A stretch of 64,000 nucleotides of DNA from Muscardinus avellanarius. Lineage: Eukaryota > Chordata > Mammalia > Rodentia > Gliridae. The stretch is taken from positions 126,980,721 to 127,044,720 of the forward strand of contig OY726559.1 of NCBI GenBank assembly GCA_963383645.1, read 5' to 3'. Positions within the stretch are counted from its first letter, which is position 1. Each line of letters begins with the position of its first letter. The position numbers and the translations under genes were made by a program. The notes beneath the pieces are model-generated. The model worked only from the letters and a program-made list of their open reading frames with translations. It ran no database searches and was not told the DNA's origin. Below, in pieces: positions 33,352-44,724 of the stretch.

Positions 33352-33712
33352 GGTACTGGGGATTGAACCCAGGGATATTCTACCCCTAAAGGACACCAGC
33401 CCTTTTAATTTATTTTATTTTTACTTTTGGGGGTGCTGGAGATTAAACTCACAGGTGTTTTACCTCCAAGCTACACCCCAGCTGTGTTTCAAACCCGAGA
33501 TCCTCCTATCTCAGTCTCCCAAGTACTGGAATTACTGGTGTGCACCATCACATTTGGCCCTTTTTATTTATTTATTTACTTATTTTTGAAACAGGGTTTT
33601 TACCAGGTTACTGTGAGTCTCACAAAATTGTTGAGATTGGTCTCAAACCTGTGACCCTCCAGTCTCAGCCTCCCAAGTACTGAGATTCCAGGCATTCATC
33701 ACCTCCAGCAAA
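33352..33712 (-). mobile_element. Two antisense B1-ID SINEs, one nested in the linker of the other
   Basis: The outer ID half is at 33,352-33,405 ('attgaacccagggatattct'). A second ID half follows at about 33,430-33,482 ('acaggtgttttacctccaag') with its 7SL-like half to about 33,558 ('tactggaattactggtgtgc'). The outer 7SL-like half resumes at about 33,585-33,712 ('tgaaacagggtttttaccag', 'agtactgagattccaggcat'). The insertion point is the T/A-rich linker. Confidence 0.85.
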
Positions 33713-33994
33713 AAGACTTTTTAAAGTCATAGAATTAAACGATGCATTTTAAAAATGTAGTTATATAAAAAACAAGAGAATAAATCTCAGAGACAAAATA
33801 ATCAATAAATGACTCAAGAATATTTTCTTCAGTGGAAGGAAATGAATTTACAGAGTGATAGCCCCACTTGGGTACAGTGGAAAATGAACTTCCATCAACA
33901 TCACTATCGCGAAATCTCATAGTGCTTGGCTTTAAGAAAAGATCATTCAAACTGCAAAGGAAAATGAACAGGTAAGTAAAAAAAATGGAATAAC

Positions 33995-34378
33995 TTTTTT
34001 TTGTTTTTAATTGCCAAAAAACAGCATATTTATGTGGTATAGTTGGATGTTATGATTCATGTATACATTGGGTAATATTCAAATCAGGACATTCAATGTA
34101 TTCATTGTCTCATGTATTTATCATTTCTTTGTGGTAAGAACAAATACTTTCTTCTAGCTATTTTGGAATACAATACTGTTGACCATAGTCACAGTAGGAC
34201 ACCAGAACTTTTTTCTCCTATCTAACTGTAATTTTATATTCATCGACAATCTTTTCCTCATCTTCCTTTTCCTCCCTCCCTTCCTACCCTGACAAATGGT
34301 AACCACTATTCTACTTCCTACTCTGTGAAGGCATTTTCTTTAGATTTCATATATGAGTGAGATAATTTCTAAATGGCA
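33995..34378 (-). mobile_element. L1MA/L1MB-type 3' end, antisense
   Basis: 'tcattgtctcatgtatttat', 'catttctttgtggtaagaac', 'cttctagctattttggaata', 'ctcctatctaactgtaattt', 'ggtaaccactattctacttc' and 'atatatgagtgagataattt' form a collinear antisense L1 3' UTR. Confidence 0.85.
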
Positions 34379-34379
34379 T

Positions 34380-35100
34380 CACAAAAAAACTAGGGGGCTG
34401 AGAATCTAGCCCAGAAGAAAACCACTGGGAATCCTTGGCATGGAATTGTCTTAGATAGCACTGAGCTGAGAGAAGGGAAAGATGAAGGTGTTCAAGATGA
34501 GTACACCCAATAAAAAAGTTTCTTGACATGGTTCACTGTATGCTGAAAAGCCTTTGTGGGAAAAATTACCAATATATGCAGGTAGTAATAACAGAAAAAA
34601 GCCCCATAAGGAAATCCACTTCTCAAGACAAAAGACAAGGAAGAAGGCAAAAAATGTACTCAGTAGTTGGAAATAACATTTGCATAGGGATGTATGGTAA
34701 TAACTGAATATTGATTTACCTGAATACATAGGGCCAGATAGGAAAGTTGAAAAAAGCTAAAATTTCATCTGTCATAACAGAAAGCCAAAGATAATACTTA
34801 AAATTCATTAGTCCAAGGAGAGCAATATGTGCATATTATTTAGAAATGTGTGTGCTTAAATGTCAGAAAAAAACACTGAAAGAACAAAATGATTGCCTCA
34901 AGAGAGAGATTGGAAAGTGTATGGAGCCCTGGGGCAGGGAATTACTTAGGAATAGTTATGAGCTCTTAAAAACTAAGTTGACTTTAAACTATGTGAATGT
35001 ATTACTTTGATAAAAGAAATATTAATTTTCAAAAATTCAAGTTCAAAAAGCATGATGATATAACCTCTTTGGGAACAAAATTTTCCCAGTTGCTATCAAG
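34380..35100. other. No gene recognised
   Basis: The minus-strand frames at 34,347-34,529 and 34,451-34,729 are hydrophobic by chance (A/T-rich codons) and lack support. Confidence 0.35.
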
Positions 35101-35111
35101 GCTTTCACTTT

Positions 35112-35270
35112 TTTTTCTTGTGGTACTGGGTTTAAACCCAGGGGTGTTCTACCTCCGAACCTACTTTTTTTTTTTAAACAGGGCCTTACTAAGTTGCTGA
35201 GAGCCTCACAAGATTGCTGAGGCTGGCTTCGAACCTGTAATCCTCCTGTTTCAGCCTCCCAGTGACCAAG
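35112..35270 (-). mobile_element. B1-ID SINE, antisense, internally shortened
   Basis: The ID half ('ggtactgggtttaaacccag', 'gtgttctacctccgaac') and the 7SL-like half ('aggctggcttcgaacctgta', 'cctcctgtttcagcctccca') are present. The terminal part of the left half is missing. Confidence 0.85.
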
Positions 35271-35274
35271 GCCT

Positions 35275-36715
35275 TCTGAATGTGATCAACACTACTAGAG
35301 TGCATGAAATGTGCAGAGCATCGCTTTAAGCACTATTTCTATAGTCACAAGAATGTATAATTTCAATAAATTCATCTTAGAAAGTCCAATGCTTTGACCT
35401 TTTAAGATTAATTTAAAAAGAAGGATCAACACTTCAGTGCGTGTTAACTGGAGCTATAAACTCAGGAAGCAAATCTGAGTAAAATGACAATTATTAGCAG
35501 ATAACCTCAAGAAAACAATTTCTTATTTCCCTTTACTGAGCTCTAAATCTTCATTACTTTCTAAAGCGATCTTTGTGTCTGTGGGACTTTGTTGACAAGC
35601 CATTTCATGTCCTCTGAGAGGATCTTGGAACATTCTCTTTGTGTTTCCAAGGAGAATAAGAGTCTTGGCAAGAAGCTGCCCTTCAACGAGCTTTGCATCT
35701 CTTAGCAGCTCTGGGTGGATGTTCCTCCAAGGGCCCCTGCTCTGGGCCAACTTTGGATGGCGGAAGTGTGACATAATTCTTATTTTTGCATCTGATCACT
35801 CAGAAGAGCTCTTTGTCCTTTCAGTTTCAGTTCTGACAGGTCATTTTCTGCTGGTCTATCTGTGAGGAGTGCTGTTGAGAAACACTCTTGGCATAAACAC
35901 TAGACACCTCTTCTCTCCCTTCACCTTATCTCCTTTTCTTCATTCTTCTTTATTGGACTTGCTGGTCTCAGTTTTCTTTTACCCACTTACTGTAACTCTT
36001 ATTATTCTTTTGCTTGGCTCCCTCATTCTGATGAAAAGGGCTCCGTGGCACCTGTTCCTACATTAGCAAGTTCAGAGTTGTCTTTTCTATCTCTGAAAGC
36101 TCCCATTTGTGTTTTCCCCCTAACTTCTATAAAATATCTAGTATTGGTGCTTTCTCATGTTTTTAGGGGGATTGTGCCAGTGTTGGCATCTTCTCTGTGC
36201 TCCTGTTGGCATTCTATTCCACTCTTGAGTTGGATTATGGGTGTGTTTCACTGACTCCCTCCTACCTTCCCCAAATTTAGACCTTGGTTTGGGGACTTAG
36301 ATTCTGACTTTTGATTGGTGCATTTATTCATTTCAGTTGCCTTCATTTGAGTTGTTTTGGTTAGTTTAAGTTACAATCAGAAGAGGAACCAAAAGTTTAA
36401 ACTCAAAGATGCTGAGGACAGGGGACTACCCATTGTCTGGGAGCCAATGAGAATACAAGTCCTGGGAGTTCCAGGTGCAGGCTCTCGGCAGTCCCTGTGA
36501 TGCACTCATTCCAACCTGTTCCTGAGCAATGTCTCCAAGTTTTTCTCTGGGAGAATGCTTCCTTCTTAGAAATCTGTAGTTAATAAAACTAAAATAAATG
36601 GGGAACAAATATTTGATTCCAAGAACTCCTGTTTCCAGTCAATGTGGCCAGAATACTTGCATTTAATAAAGTAAAGCCAACTCTCTTTTCCTTAAACAGT
36701 TTCAAAGAAGATTTA
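35275..36715. other. No gene recognised
   Basis: Pyrimidine-rich in 35,880-36,270. Small overlapping frames (35,523-36,254) are leucine/serine-rich, as expected from CT-rich DNA, and have no domain. Confidence 0.35.
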
Positions 36716-36729
36716 CATATGTTGCTGAT

Positions 36730-36795
36730 GGCATTTATCCAGTATTCATTAAACATTTATTAAGCATCTACTAAGGTCCAGGTACTATACATTGG
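36730..36795 (-). mobile_element. L2 3' end fragment, antisense
   Basis: 'cagtattcattaaacattta' and 'ttaagcatctactaaggtcc' are the antisense L2 terminus. Confidence 0.5.
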
Positions 36796-36854
36796 TCTAT
36801 CCTTTCGAATCATAATTCAGCAGCACATATTTAGAGTCATTACTATTTTCATAT

Positions 36855-37265
36855 ATTTTGTACCAGTAATCTGGCTCGTGGGAATTTGTCCTAAGGTAAT
36901 GATTCATATGGAAAAATAATTAATATGTAAAGCATATTTATAGTAGAATTATTTTTAGTGATAAAAATCTAAATGCCCAGTGATATGGGAATTATGATAA
37001 CTATGGTATTTTCATTACATGAACATTGGGTACTTATTAAAAATGGTAAATACAAAGTATAGAAAACAGAAAAAAGCACATAAAATGTTAGGAAAAACAG
37101 AAACAATTCTATGAAAGTATAATCGCAACTGTATAAAACACACATGTATGAAACGTAGAGAACAGTTGAGAACCATGAGTAGGTATGTGATTGGAAGACT
37201 AGATCATGTTCTTATTTTCCTTCTTGAAATAGTGTAAAGTTCTTTTAAAACTAGGTAAAAATACT
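36855..37265 (+). mobile_element. L1ME-type 3' end
   Basis: 'gtgggaatttgtcctaaggt', 'agtgataaaaatctaaatgc', 'ccagtgatatgggaattatg' and 'acttattaaaaatggtaaat' match the old L1ME ORF2 end and 3' UTR. Confidence 0.75.
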
Positions 37266-37269
37266 GAAA

Positions 37270-37590
37270 CAGTCTTTTAAAATCTTTAAAATGACCACTT
37301 TTTGTAGAATTTGGCAATGTGCACTGAAGGTGGGACTTCTAGGGTCTTTAATAATAATCATTTGGTTACATAAGGGAACATTTGACCTAAGATGTGAAAG
37401 GAAAAGATATTCTCAGAAACTAGTGGTGTTGACCTGTATCATTCAATAGTCAAGGGCGTGCATTCACTAGACTGAGGAAGTTTCTTTTCCAGCCCGAACT
37501 TCAGTGGTTTCTATCATTTTTCACAAGTGTATGGAACTTTCATCCTTATCTACTGCTTTCAAAACCTTGAACTCCCTGGAGGTCACTTGG
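37270..37590. other. No feature recognised
   Basis: Nothing recognisable between the L1ME and an antisense MIR. Confidence 0.35.
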
Positions 37591-37745
37591 GGCAATGGAT
37601 AATTCGAATCAAACTGAGTTAAAACCTTATTCCTACTGAATTTCTGGATGATTTTGAATAAATCAATCACTATTTCTGAGTCTGGGTCTTCTCTGTAGAA
37701 TGAGGATGATGATAGCAACCTCCTCATCCTCATGTCATGACAGAG
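37590..37745 (-). mobile_element. MIR relic, antisense
   Basis: 'tttctgagtctgggtcttct' followed by 'ctgtagaatgaggatgatga' is the antisense MIR core. Confidence 0.7.
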
Positions 37746-37964
37746 TCTGCAGAGCTTCTAATACCATGCTGCTCCTTTGCAGGAGGACCCACTAAGTACA
37801 AGTATCCTGTTTCAAGGCTGAAAAGCCAAGTGTGAAAAGGTTGTATGACATTCTGCCCATATCTGCCTCTTGCTAGCTGGTACTAAGTGCAGCCCTCTGT
37901 AGAGAGTAGCCTCAGGTGGCAGAGTGGGCTGTCCCTTAATAGCAAAATTCTGATAAGACCAGTT

Positions 37965-38278
37965 GACTGCTTATTTTATTATCACAAAGGCAATATGTGC
38001 TCACTAAATTAAACTTGGAAAGGAGTTAAAAATGGAAAACAATCCCCTAAAGTCTCCCCATTTGAAGAAATGGCTGTTAGCGGGTTGGCATATTTCCTTC
38101 CAGGCTTTCCCCGATGTGTAGGTTTTGGCAGGTTTTTATACACAATTGTAATTATGCTGCACATAAAATTGTGCATTCTGAATTTTTCATTTGAATGTTG
38201 CAGATAAGCTGTTTTTGTGCCATTTTATGATTTTCAGGAGCATCATTTTTAATGGCCACATAACATTTTTGTTTGGAA
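37965..38278 (-). mobile_element. L1ME-type 3' UTR, antisense
   Basis: 'gttggcatatttccttccag', 'ggtttttatacacaattgta' and 'agcatcatttttaatggcca' match the antisense old L1 3' UTR. Confidence 0.65.
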
Positions 38279-38434
38279 ATGGTACAGGTGGCATGCAAAC
38301 AGACTTAGCTCCTTTCTCATGCCAGTAAGACTCTCGAACAGGCTTTTTATTCCTATGAAGACATCTGAGTTTTCCAGGTAGCCCCCAATTACACAGCCAA
38401 AGGCATTTGGGAGCATAAAAATCTTCCTGGAAAG

Positions 38435-38665
38435 AGTAAAAAAAAAAGAAGGAAATAGAAAGAAAGAATGGATAGAAAAAGAGAAAGCCTGAGAGAGGAG
38501 GAAGAGAGGGAGAAAGAGAGAGGGGAACTTAAAAGGAAAAAATAGAAAAGGAAAGGAAAGTTAAAAGAAGATGAAATAGAACAAAAAGTAAAAACAAAAC
38601 ACAAAAAGTAGAGATGGAAAGAAAATGGGAATGAGGAAGAAGGAAGGGGAAATTTGGAGGATGAA
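38435..38665. repeat. Polypurine tract (GA/GAAA-rich), about 230 bp
   Basis: Almost purely A and G on the plus strand, with loose GAAA, GGAA and GAGA units and only a handful of pyrimidines. The minus-strand frame at 38,389-38,604 is Ser/Leu/Phe-rich because of this composition. Confidence 0.9.
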
Positions 38666-38669
38666 GAGG

Positions 38670-39620
38670 CTAATATCTGGAATCTTCAGTAAAAATGAGT
38701 CACTTGGATAGCCACATGGTAGATGCTTTCTACAGTGATCTCTTGGCTTCTAATACATCACCAGCCTCTGATGTTTTTGTGCTCTATCACTCATATTTAA
38801 TGCTGTGACCATTGGTCTTTTGGGTGCTTGGTACTTCTTTATTTTGATTCACAAACACATTTGCCTGACATCCTTCTTTCTAAAGATTCATCATTATTTA
38901 ACTACACAGATGAAGGTCTCTAATTCCTTGGATTTTAAAAGTATAGGCACCCCTAGAATTCTCCCTCCTGGGATTTTTTTCTATATTCCTCTGTGGTCAG
39001 CTTCTTGGCTGGGATCAAGACTTTCTTTACAATATTTTGTACCTGTCACCATAATCGAATTTTGAGACTTGTGGCCCATTAGCCACATGCTGGCATTTCT
39101 ATACACCTAATGGGGTTCTGGGCCCATGTGTTTCCTCCTGTTTTGGAGAAATATGGTTTCTGGAAGACTCAGAAAGCCTCTTACCCTGCTGCCAATTGAT
39201 CGGTGCTGCTGAAATTAGGGACTGGAGTCTGGCTCTCACCCATCTGCCCTGGGGACCATCTGCATTTTGTGAGCCTGGGACCAGCCATTGCCCACAGGAT
39301 GACTGTGAACATCAGGGGCATTGGCAGGGACTCCAGTAAAGGCTGGAGCAGGGTGTGATCAGCTTGCCTGCATGCCCACTCACTGCACTACCCCAGGAAG
39401 TGTAAAGCTGCACCACAGAGCCTTGGCCAGAAGCCTCTGCCCATCAGTGAGTGTACGAAGCCCTCTTCAAACAAGGGCCAGGCCCAGCAAGCAGACAGGA
39501 CTTATCCCTTCTCACCTGTTACCTGGGGCAGGATGGAGACAAGGTAGCTTCTCTGTCAGAGAGAAGCCAGGCCAGAGAATCTCTCCCATTTAGGTCCTCT
39601 ATGATGTAAGTTAGTAAAAT
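38670..39620. other. No gene recognised; GC-richer patch at 39.2-39.6 kb
   Basis: The 39,060-39,600 part is GC-richer, but CpGs are few, so it is not a CpG island. The 90-codon frame at 39,321-39,593 has no motif and is not supported. Confidence 0.4.
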
Positions 39621-39624
39621 GCCC

Positions 39625-39708
39625 TTTATACTCAGACTCTACATCTGTAAAATGGGAACAAGGATACCTATCCTGCCTACCTTTCAGGCTTGGCAGAATT
39701 GCAGAGGA
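39625..39708 (-). mobile_element. MIR fragment, antisense
   Basis: 'ctctacatctgtaaaatggg' and 'tgcctacctttcaggcttgg' are the antisense MIR core. It ends where the hairpin at 39,709 begins. Confidence 0.7.
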
Positions 39709-39738
39709 AATAAGGAGTATCTTATGATACTCCTTATT
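39709..39738. repeat. Perfect 13-bp inverted repeat, 4-base loop
   Basis: Arm AATAAGGAGTATC at 39,709-39,721, loop TTAT, and the exact complement at 39,726-39,738. It is followed at 39,764-39,779 by the perfect palindrome TTTTATTTAAATAAAA. Confidence 0.93.
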
Positions 39739-39849
39739 GGTACATGATAAATAAAATGGTACGTTTTATTTAAATAAAATTGGCACATGGTAAAGAAAAT
39801 GTTCTTCATAAGTTAAGGAAGAGGGAGAAAATATTGTTTTGGATTGAGG

Positions 39850-39990
39850 AGACCCAAGTGCAAATAACCCCTCTGCTGCTTAGCACTCAGTTTCCTCATT
39901 CTGTACATGAGGCTAACAAAGCCCACTCATTGATTCACACAGACTTTGATGAAGTTTAATGAGTAAAATCTAGAATTGCTTTAAGTAAGA
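39850..39990 (-). mobile_element. MIR relic, antisense
   Basis: 'cctctgctgcttagcactca', then 'gtttcctcattctgtacatg' and 'gatgaagtttaatgagtaaa' fit antisense MIR. Confidence 0.65.
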
Positions 39991-40089
39991 CATTATGCTA
40001 CCACGAGTGACCCCATTAGGGGCACCATTGTTGGAAGCATTGCTCAGAAAGTTATGCTCAGCTATCCTCAGAATCTATCAATGATGATA

Positions 40090-40345
40090 GACTAGATATT
40101 TGTGACCCTTCCAAATTCATATCCGAAATGTAATAGTCCCAGAAGGTCGGGCCTTAAGGAGTTTGTAGGGCAGGATGAGATCATGAGGTGGGATTCTCAA
40201 GATGAAGTTATTCAGGGCTTTCAAACACAGAGAGCTTGCTTGATCTCTTTATCTTTCATGTGAGGAAAGGGGCCCTCCCTGGAACCGCCATGGAACTGCC
40301 TAATCTTGGACTCAGTCTATGGTATTTTGAGCCTGAGCAGATGAA
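40090..40345 (+). mobile_element. MaLR LTR fragment (MLT1/MST-like)
   Basis: 'ccaaattcatatccgaaatg', 'tagtcccagaaggtcgggcc', 'atgagatcatgaggtgggat', 'acagagagcttgcttgatct' and 'tctatggtattttgagcctg' follow the order of MaLR LTRs. Confidence 0.65.
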
Positions 40346-40705
40346 GAAACTTGATGTTTGGCCCAGGCAAGATTCCTTTTCCTGGCCTAGAGTATGGGAT
40401 TGATCACACTCCATAGCTGGCAGGCACTGAGGGCCAAGACCAGGGCCAGGCAGGTGAGACTTTTGCCTCCATGCAAAATTGATTTTAATGCAATGTTAAA
40501 AACAATTATTTAATGAAAATAATTAGTCCAGGATGAATAAAATACAAAATTATAAACATGAAATCAGTTATAGAGCTGTGCCAAGTCACACTGGGTCCTG
40601 GGGCAAAAGAAAAAATTATTAATAGTGATCCTATTGGTATGTAAAAATATGACAGTTTATCATGAATTTTTACATTTTTATTTTTAAAAGGATATATTAC
40701 ATTTG
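40345..40705. other. No feature recognised
   Basis: Nothing named. The sequence is AT-rich towards the SINE. Confidence 0.35.
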
Positions 40706-40715
40706 AAAAAAAATT

Positions 40716-40894
40716 TGGTGGTACTGGGGTTCCTGGAAGCCCTTCTACCTCTGGGCTACACTCCAGACCTATTTTTATATTTTTATTTAGAAACAGGGTC
40801 TCTTAAACCAGCGAGGCTGGCTTCGAACCTGCGTGATCCTCCTGTCTCCGCCTCCCAAGCACGGGGATTACAAGTGTGCACCACCATGCCCGGC
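40716..40894 (-). mobile_element. Young-type B1-ID dimeric SINE, antisense
   Basis: 'ggtactggggttcctggaag', 'cccttctacctctgggctac', linker 'tttttatatttttatttag', hairpin 'aaccagcgaggctggctt', B-box complement 'ggcttcgaacc', end 'ccaccatgcccggc'. It is very close to the copies at 14,286 and 15,575, so it is one of the youngest insertions. Confidence 0.95.
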
Positions 40895-41146
40895 TGAAAT
40901 ATTTTGATTACTAAATTTCTTCTAAAGTTTTTTTCCAAAACAAGTGCCTCGCTTGTCTAAGCCCAGCCCTGGGCAGGAGTCACCCATGATATTTCATTTC
41001 AAGGGTCTACCAGCCCATGTCCCTGTTTCAGCTTCCTCATTCATAGTTGAAATTTACTGCCTACTGCCTCATTTTTCTAGGCCCTGTTCTGTTAATCCAT
41101 ACTGAATATTAATTATTGTTTTCCTCTCAGAAATGGGCGATTAAGC

Positions 41147-41195
41147 AAAAAAAAAAAAAAAAAGAAAAAGAAAAAAGAAGAAAGGGGGGAAAAAT
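41147..41195. repeat. A-rich simple repeat
   Basis: A run of about 18 A followed by GAAAA and GAAG units and six G. Confidence 0.9.
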
Positions 41196-41264
41196 CCTGA
41201 AGCCAAAAGAATGAATCTCTCATGGTGAAATGTTAATTTTTCATTCAGTAAATACTTAAGTACC

Positions 41265-41478
41265 CAGTTGTGTGTCTGGAGCTGGTACAGAGGACATGCT
41301 GATGAAACGACACCGTCCTTGGTCTGAAGGGCTCACAGCTTGGTGAGGAAGCTAGATAATTATGATACAGAGAGAAGAGTGCTCCAAGACGGCAGTGGTG
41401 ATGGGGACAGGAAGGGAGCTCTTCGGTCTTTCCTTTGGAATCAGGAAAGTCTTTGCAGATGAAGTGATGCTTGAGCTC
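41265..41478 (-). mobile_element. L2 fragment, antisense (part 1)
   Basis: 'ctggtacagaggacatgctg', 'gaagggctcacagcttggtg' and 'gcagatgaagtgatgcttga' fit antisense L2. It is probably the same element as 42,590-43,100, separated by later insertions. Confidence 0.6.
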
Positions 41479-41479
41479 T

Positions 41480-41695
41480 CAAAAACTGTTAATCATTTTA
41501 TTCTGATTCTACTTTATATGTGTTCATTGTAGAAAAATCAGAAAAAAGAAAACATAAAAGATTTACTCTCACATGCCCAGCATATGACTATGGTTAATAC
41601 TTCAGTTAGCTCTTTTCAATTTAAATCGATATCTTTATATCTGTAATAAGTGTATGCTCACAAATAAGATGCATTTAAAATATATATCTGTTAAA
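41480..41695 (-). mobile_element. Old L1 3' UTR fragment, antisense, weak
   Basis: 'gttcattgtagaaaaatcag', 'actatggttaatacttcagt' and 'tttcaatttaaatcgatatc' resemble the antisense L1ME 3' UTR. Confidence 0.45.
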
Positions 41696-41699
41696 CTTG

Positions 41700-42280
41700 G
41701 CAAAATTATCTTCCCTTTCTTTGCTCTGAGCCCCAATTCCAAAAGACAGAATTAAAGAGAAGAGAGGAAGAGAAAAGAAAAATTAGCATTTCCACTAAAG
41801 TAATATTATGTCTTAAAATAGTTTCCCTTTATACTAAAATTCAATCAATTCAAAGTTCAAACTCTCCAATGGTATTTTTCCCTCCTTACAAGTAGATTCC
41901 CCTCCCTGCACCTTCCCTGGTGCCAAGGGTGAAGGAATCCATGTGTGTGTCATCTGAGGGGCCAGGTCTGCGTTGGCCTCCCATGGTGAAGTCCTGGGGC
42001 ACTGAGGATCCTGCACTGGGCTCTGCCAAGCTGGGTCTGGGTCTGGCTGGTTTGATGGGCTGATCCCATTCCTGCTGGCTAGTGTCAATCTTGCCACCAC
42101 CCTGGTGGCTGCTCCAACAGTCCTGTCTGCTCCCCAACATGAGTGTGAATCAAGTTCTCTCTCACTACCTAGTTTTGTGGCTGCAGATGAATTTGGGGAG
42201 ATAGACATTTGCTAGGTTATATATGCTTTCCATGGAAGGGAAAGAATTTGGATTTTCCTCAAAATGCAATGAGAAGCAGT
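41700..42280. other. No gene recognised; moderately GC-rich
   Basis: Holds the overlapping minus-strand frames 41,834-42,208 (124 codons) and 41,886-42,140. They have no domain or signal that I recognise. Without conservation data I do not call a gene. Confidence 0.35.
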
Positions 42281-42282
42281 TT

Positions 42283-42491
42283 GTTTGTTTGTTTATTTCT
42301 TTATTTATTGGTACTAGAAATTGAACCCAGGGGCTTTCTACCCCCAGCCCTGTTTTATTTTATTTATTTTGAAGCAGGGTCTTGCTAAGTTGCTGATGGC
42401 TTCACTGATTTTCTGAGGCTGGCCTTGAACCTGTGATTCTCCAGTTTCAGCCCCCCAAGTACTGGGATTACAGGTGTGTGCCACACCTGGC
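42283..42491 (-). mobile_element. B1-ID dimeric SINE, antisense, older type
   Basis: A (TTTG)/(TTTA) tail, the ID half ('attgaacccaggggctttct'), the long linker ('gggtcttgctaagttgctga'), and the 7SL-like half ending 'gggattacaggtgtgtgcca'. Confidence 0.9.
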
Positions 42492-42589
42492 TCAGTTCTC
42501 GTATTTAAAAGGTCATATCTTGTTCTGTGACAAGAGACTGGGAGGGACAGGAGTGGTGGCAGAGAACTCGACATGAAGCTGTTGCATGG

Positions 42590-43100
42590 TCCAGGACTTT
42601 AAAGAAAGTGGCCTAAACTTAGATGGTAGCCCTAGAGAGGTGAGGTCAATTTCAGAATCTGAACTTGTAGGAGCTGCTAACAGGTTGATATGAGAGGTTT
42701 AGGGGAACACAGGGCAGGGTGGTGGTTGTACAGCCACTGAGATGGAGGACCCTGGGTCAGGTTTTGGGCAAGGCTTGGGTCAGGAGTTCTGTTTTTTTAC
42801 ATGTTATATCTCAGGTGTTCCTGAGGCCTCCATGAAGAGACACTAATTATGCTGTTGGATGTGTAAATTGAGAGAAGAGGTGTGGGCGTCATCAGCACAC
42901 AACAGGTATTTAAGCCCATGGGGATGAAGGCTATGTCAACTACTGGGGGAAAGGAAGAAGATCTGGTAGTTAGAGCTTGAGCAGAGGAGGCAGAGGCTAT
43001 GAGCCAGGGTCTCCGGAGAGTTGCAAGCAAGAGGAGTTAAGGTTCAGTAAGGAGAGAGTGCACCCTAGGATGCTGCCCTGAGGCTGTCCAAGGTGAGGCC
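42590..43100 (-). mobile_element. L2 LINE relic, antisense (part 2)
   Basis: 'gtcaggagttctgttttttt', 'acatgttatatctcaggtgt', 'gtgggcgtcatcagcacaca', 'ggtatttaagcccatgggga' and 'caccctaggatgctgccctg' follow antisense L2 in order. Confidence 0.65.
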
Positions 43101-44720
43101 ATTCTGGGAAGCACTCCCCACTTCTCTCAGCAGCAGGGTACCTCTCCTCCACAACCTCACCATCTCCCAGCCCTCGGTTCCTCCTGATGCACTCATCAAA
43201 GGAATGACAGTTGACAGATCTACCTCTCTGTCTAGTCTGGGAGTGATCCCAATTCATCCCTTCATTTCCCCAAAGCAGTGCATTGTCTGGCTGTCTACAT
43301 TCCCAGTACATATTAAGAGAGTTAAAAAGATCCATGATGGACATGAGTGAAGAGATGGTGTGGAGAATTGGAATAGATGTCTCGAAGGTTAGGATGGGCC
43401 ATGCCTTGATGGACCAGAAGTGAGCAGGCAGGCACCACTGTAACAGAGATGTGGACATTGCAGGTGACCAATAACTAGGCTGGCTCCTCTGACCTCCACT
43501 GGAGCAGCTCTTCTCTGCAAAGAGGAAGGTTCTACCTGAGAATTGGGTCTACCAGTTGTTGGCACCTGTGGGAGATTCAGAAGGTGGAAGGGAGGCAGAT
43601 TGTTTGCTCTCTGCTGACAAAGCCAAGGATATGCCGTTCTTCCTCAGCTCCATGCCAGTGTATATCTAAGCCTGAGGGATTCAGATGGCAGGAGCGGGGC
43701 AGTGGCTTCCTGTGGTTGTGTCTTAGTGACTCAGCTCCAGGAGCCACCTCCTGATTACACTGCTCCCTATCCAGTCTCCTAGCATTTAGCCAGCAAGTAG
43801 GAAGGAAAAAAAACATCTAATCCCCCTTCCTTTATTGCCCACTCAACTTTTTTGGGCACACAACCTAGAAACATCTTCACCCAAAGGTGGTTTTCTTACA
43901 TGGAAATCCATGAAGGGTATGAAACTGGGTAATGTATGCTGATGTAAGGGTCAATCAGGAACAAGCAGGAACTTGGAGATGAAGGTGAATACGATGGCAA
44001 GCATTCTATGTGGGACACTGTGTGCAGGCCTTCAAATTAAATGAAAAAGGTGGGGATTAATGGAAGGTTCAGAGAAGGAATTGTGAAATGGCTTCTGGCA
44101 GCAGCCTCAGTATTTTCTGCTCTCTGTCATGATGCCATTGTGTCTGGGACTTGTAAATTTTGCTTGTACTAGATTTATTATTTTTAAACCACAGAATTCC
44201 AAAAGATGAGGCAAACCAGAGCCCAAAGGTTGTTGTAGAAGCCGTGGCAGCAGCAAAGAGAAGGGTCTTTGACAGCACATCACAGGTGCTAAAACTTGTC
44301 TGACAAATATAGGGCTGGCAATAAAGGATTTCCCCGAACTGGCTGTGAGCTGCCATCTCGTCTCCGGTAATTGTTCTTTGTATCCCCCACCCCAATAGCC
44401 TGTCCTCCTTTCTGCCAGTTTCTCCTCTCTGTCCTCCTCAGACTTGAAGGGCTTCCTCCTTCCTTTATCCCGAACTGCACTTGTTAAGCCCTGGACCAGA
44501 TCCTACTGCCTTCGAGCTGTTGTAATTCTTGGACCCCTCTGCCCGACAGTGGTCTCTCTCTGAATGGCCAGCACCTTGAGCTTGTGCAGCCATTGGATGG
44601 TTTCCTCCTGCTGAGTCATGGATCTAGCTGAACAGCGCTCATGTTGCCACTGAACCTCCCAGGAGGAAAACCAGATCACCTGGAGTCCATTTACATGCTC
44701 TGCCCTTTACAGACCTTAAC
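43100..44720. other. No gene recognised
   Basis: The 153-codon minus-strand frame at 42,997-43,458 partly overlaps the L2 relic and has no domain. The 108-codon frame at 44,069-44,395 is also unsupported. The 43,480-43,800 part may be an unnamed old repeat. Confidence 0.35.
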
Positions 44721-44724
44721 ACCT

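Noticed and set aside
39060..39600. CpG island or promoter
   Set aside because: GC is raised but CpG dinucleotides are few and no open frame or transcript signal follows.
41834..42208. 124-codon minus-strand open frame in GC-richer sequence
   Set aside because: No recognisable family, no good splice sites; kept only as unassigned sequence.
42997..43458. 153-codon minus-strand open frame
   Set aside because: Overlaps an antisense L2 relic, with no domain, signal peptide or splice context. A length like this is expected by chance in 64 kb.
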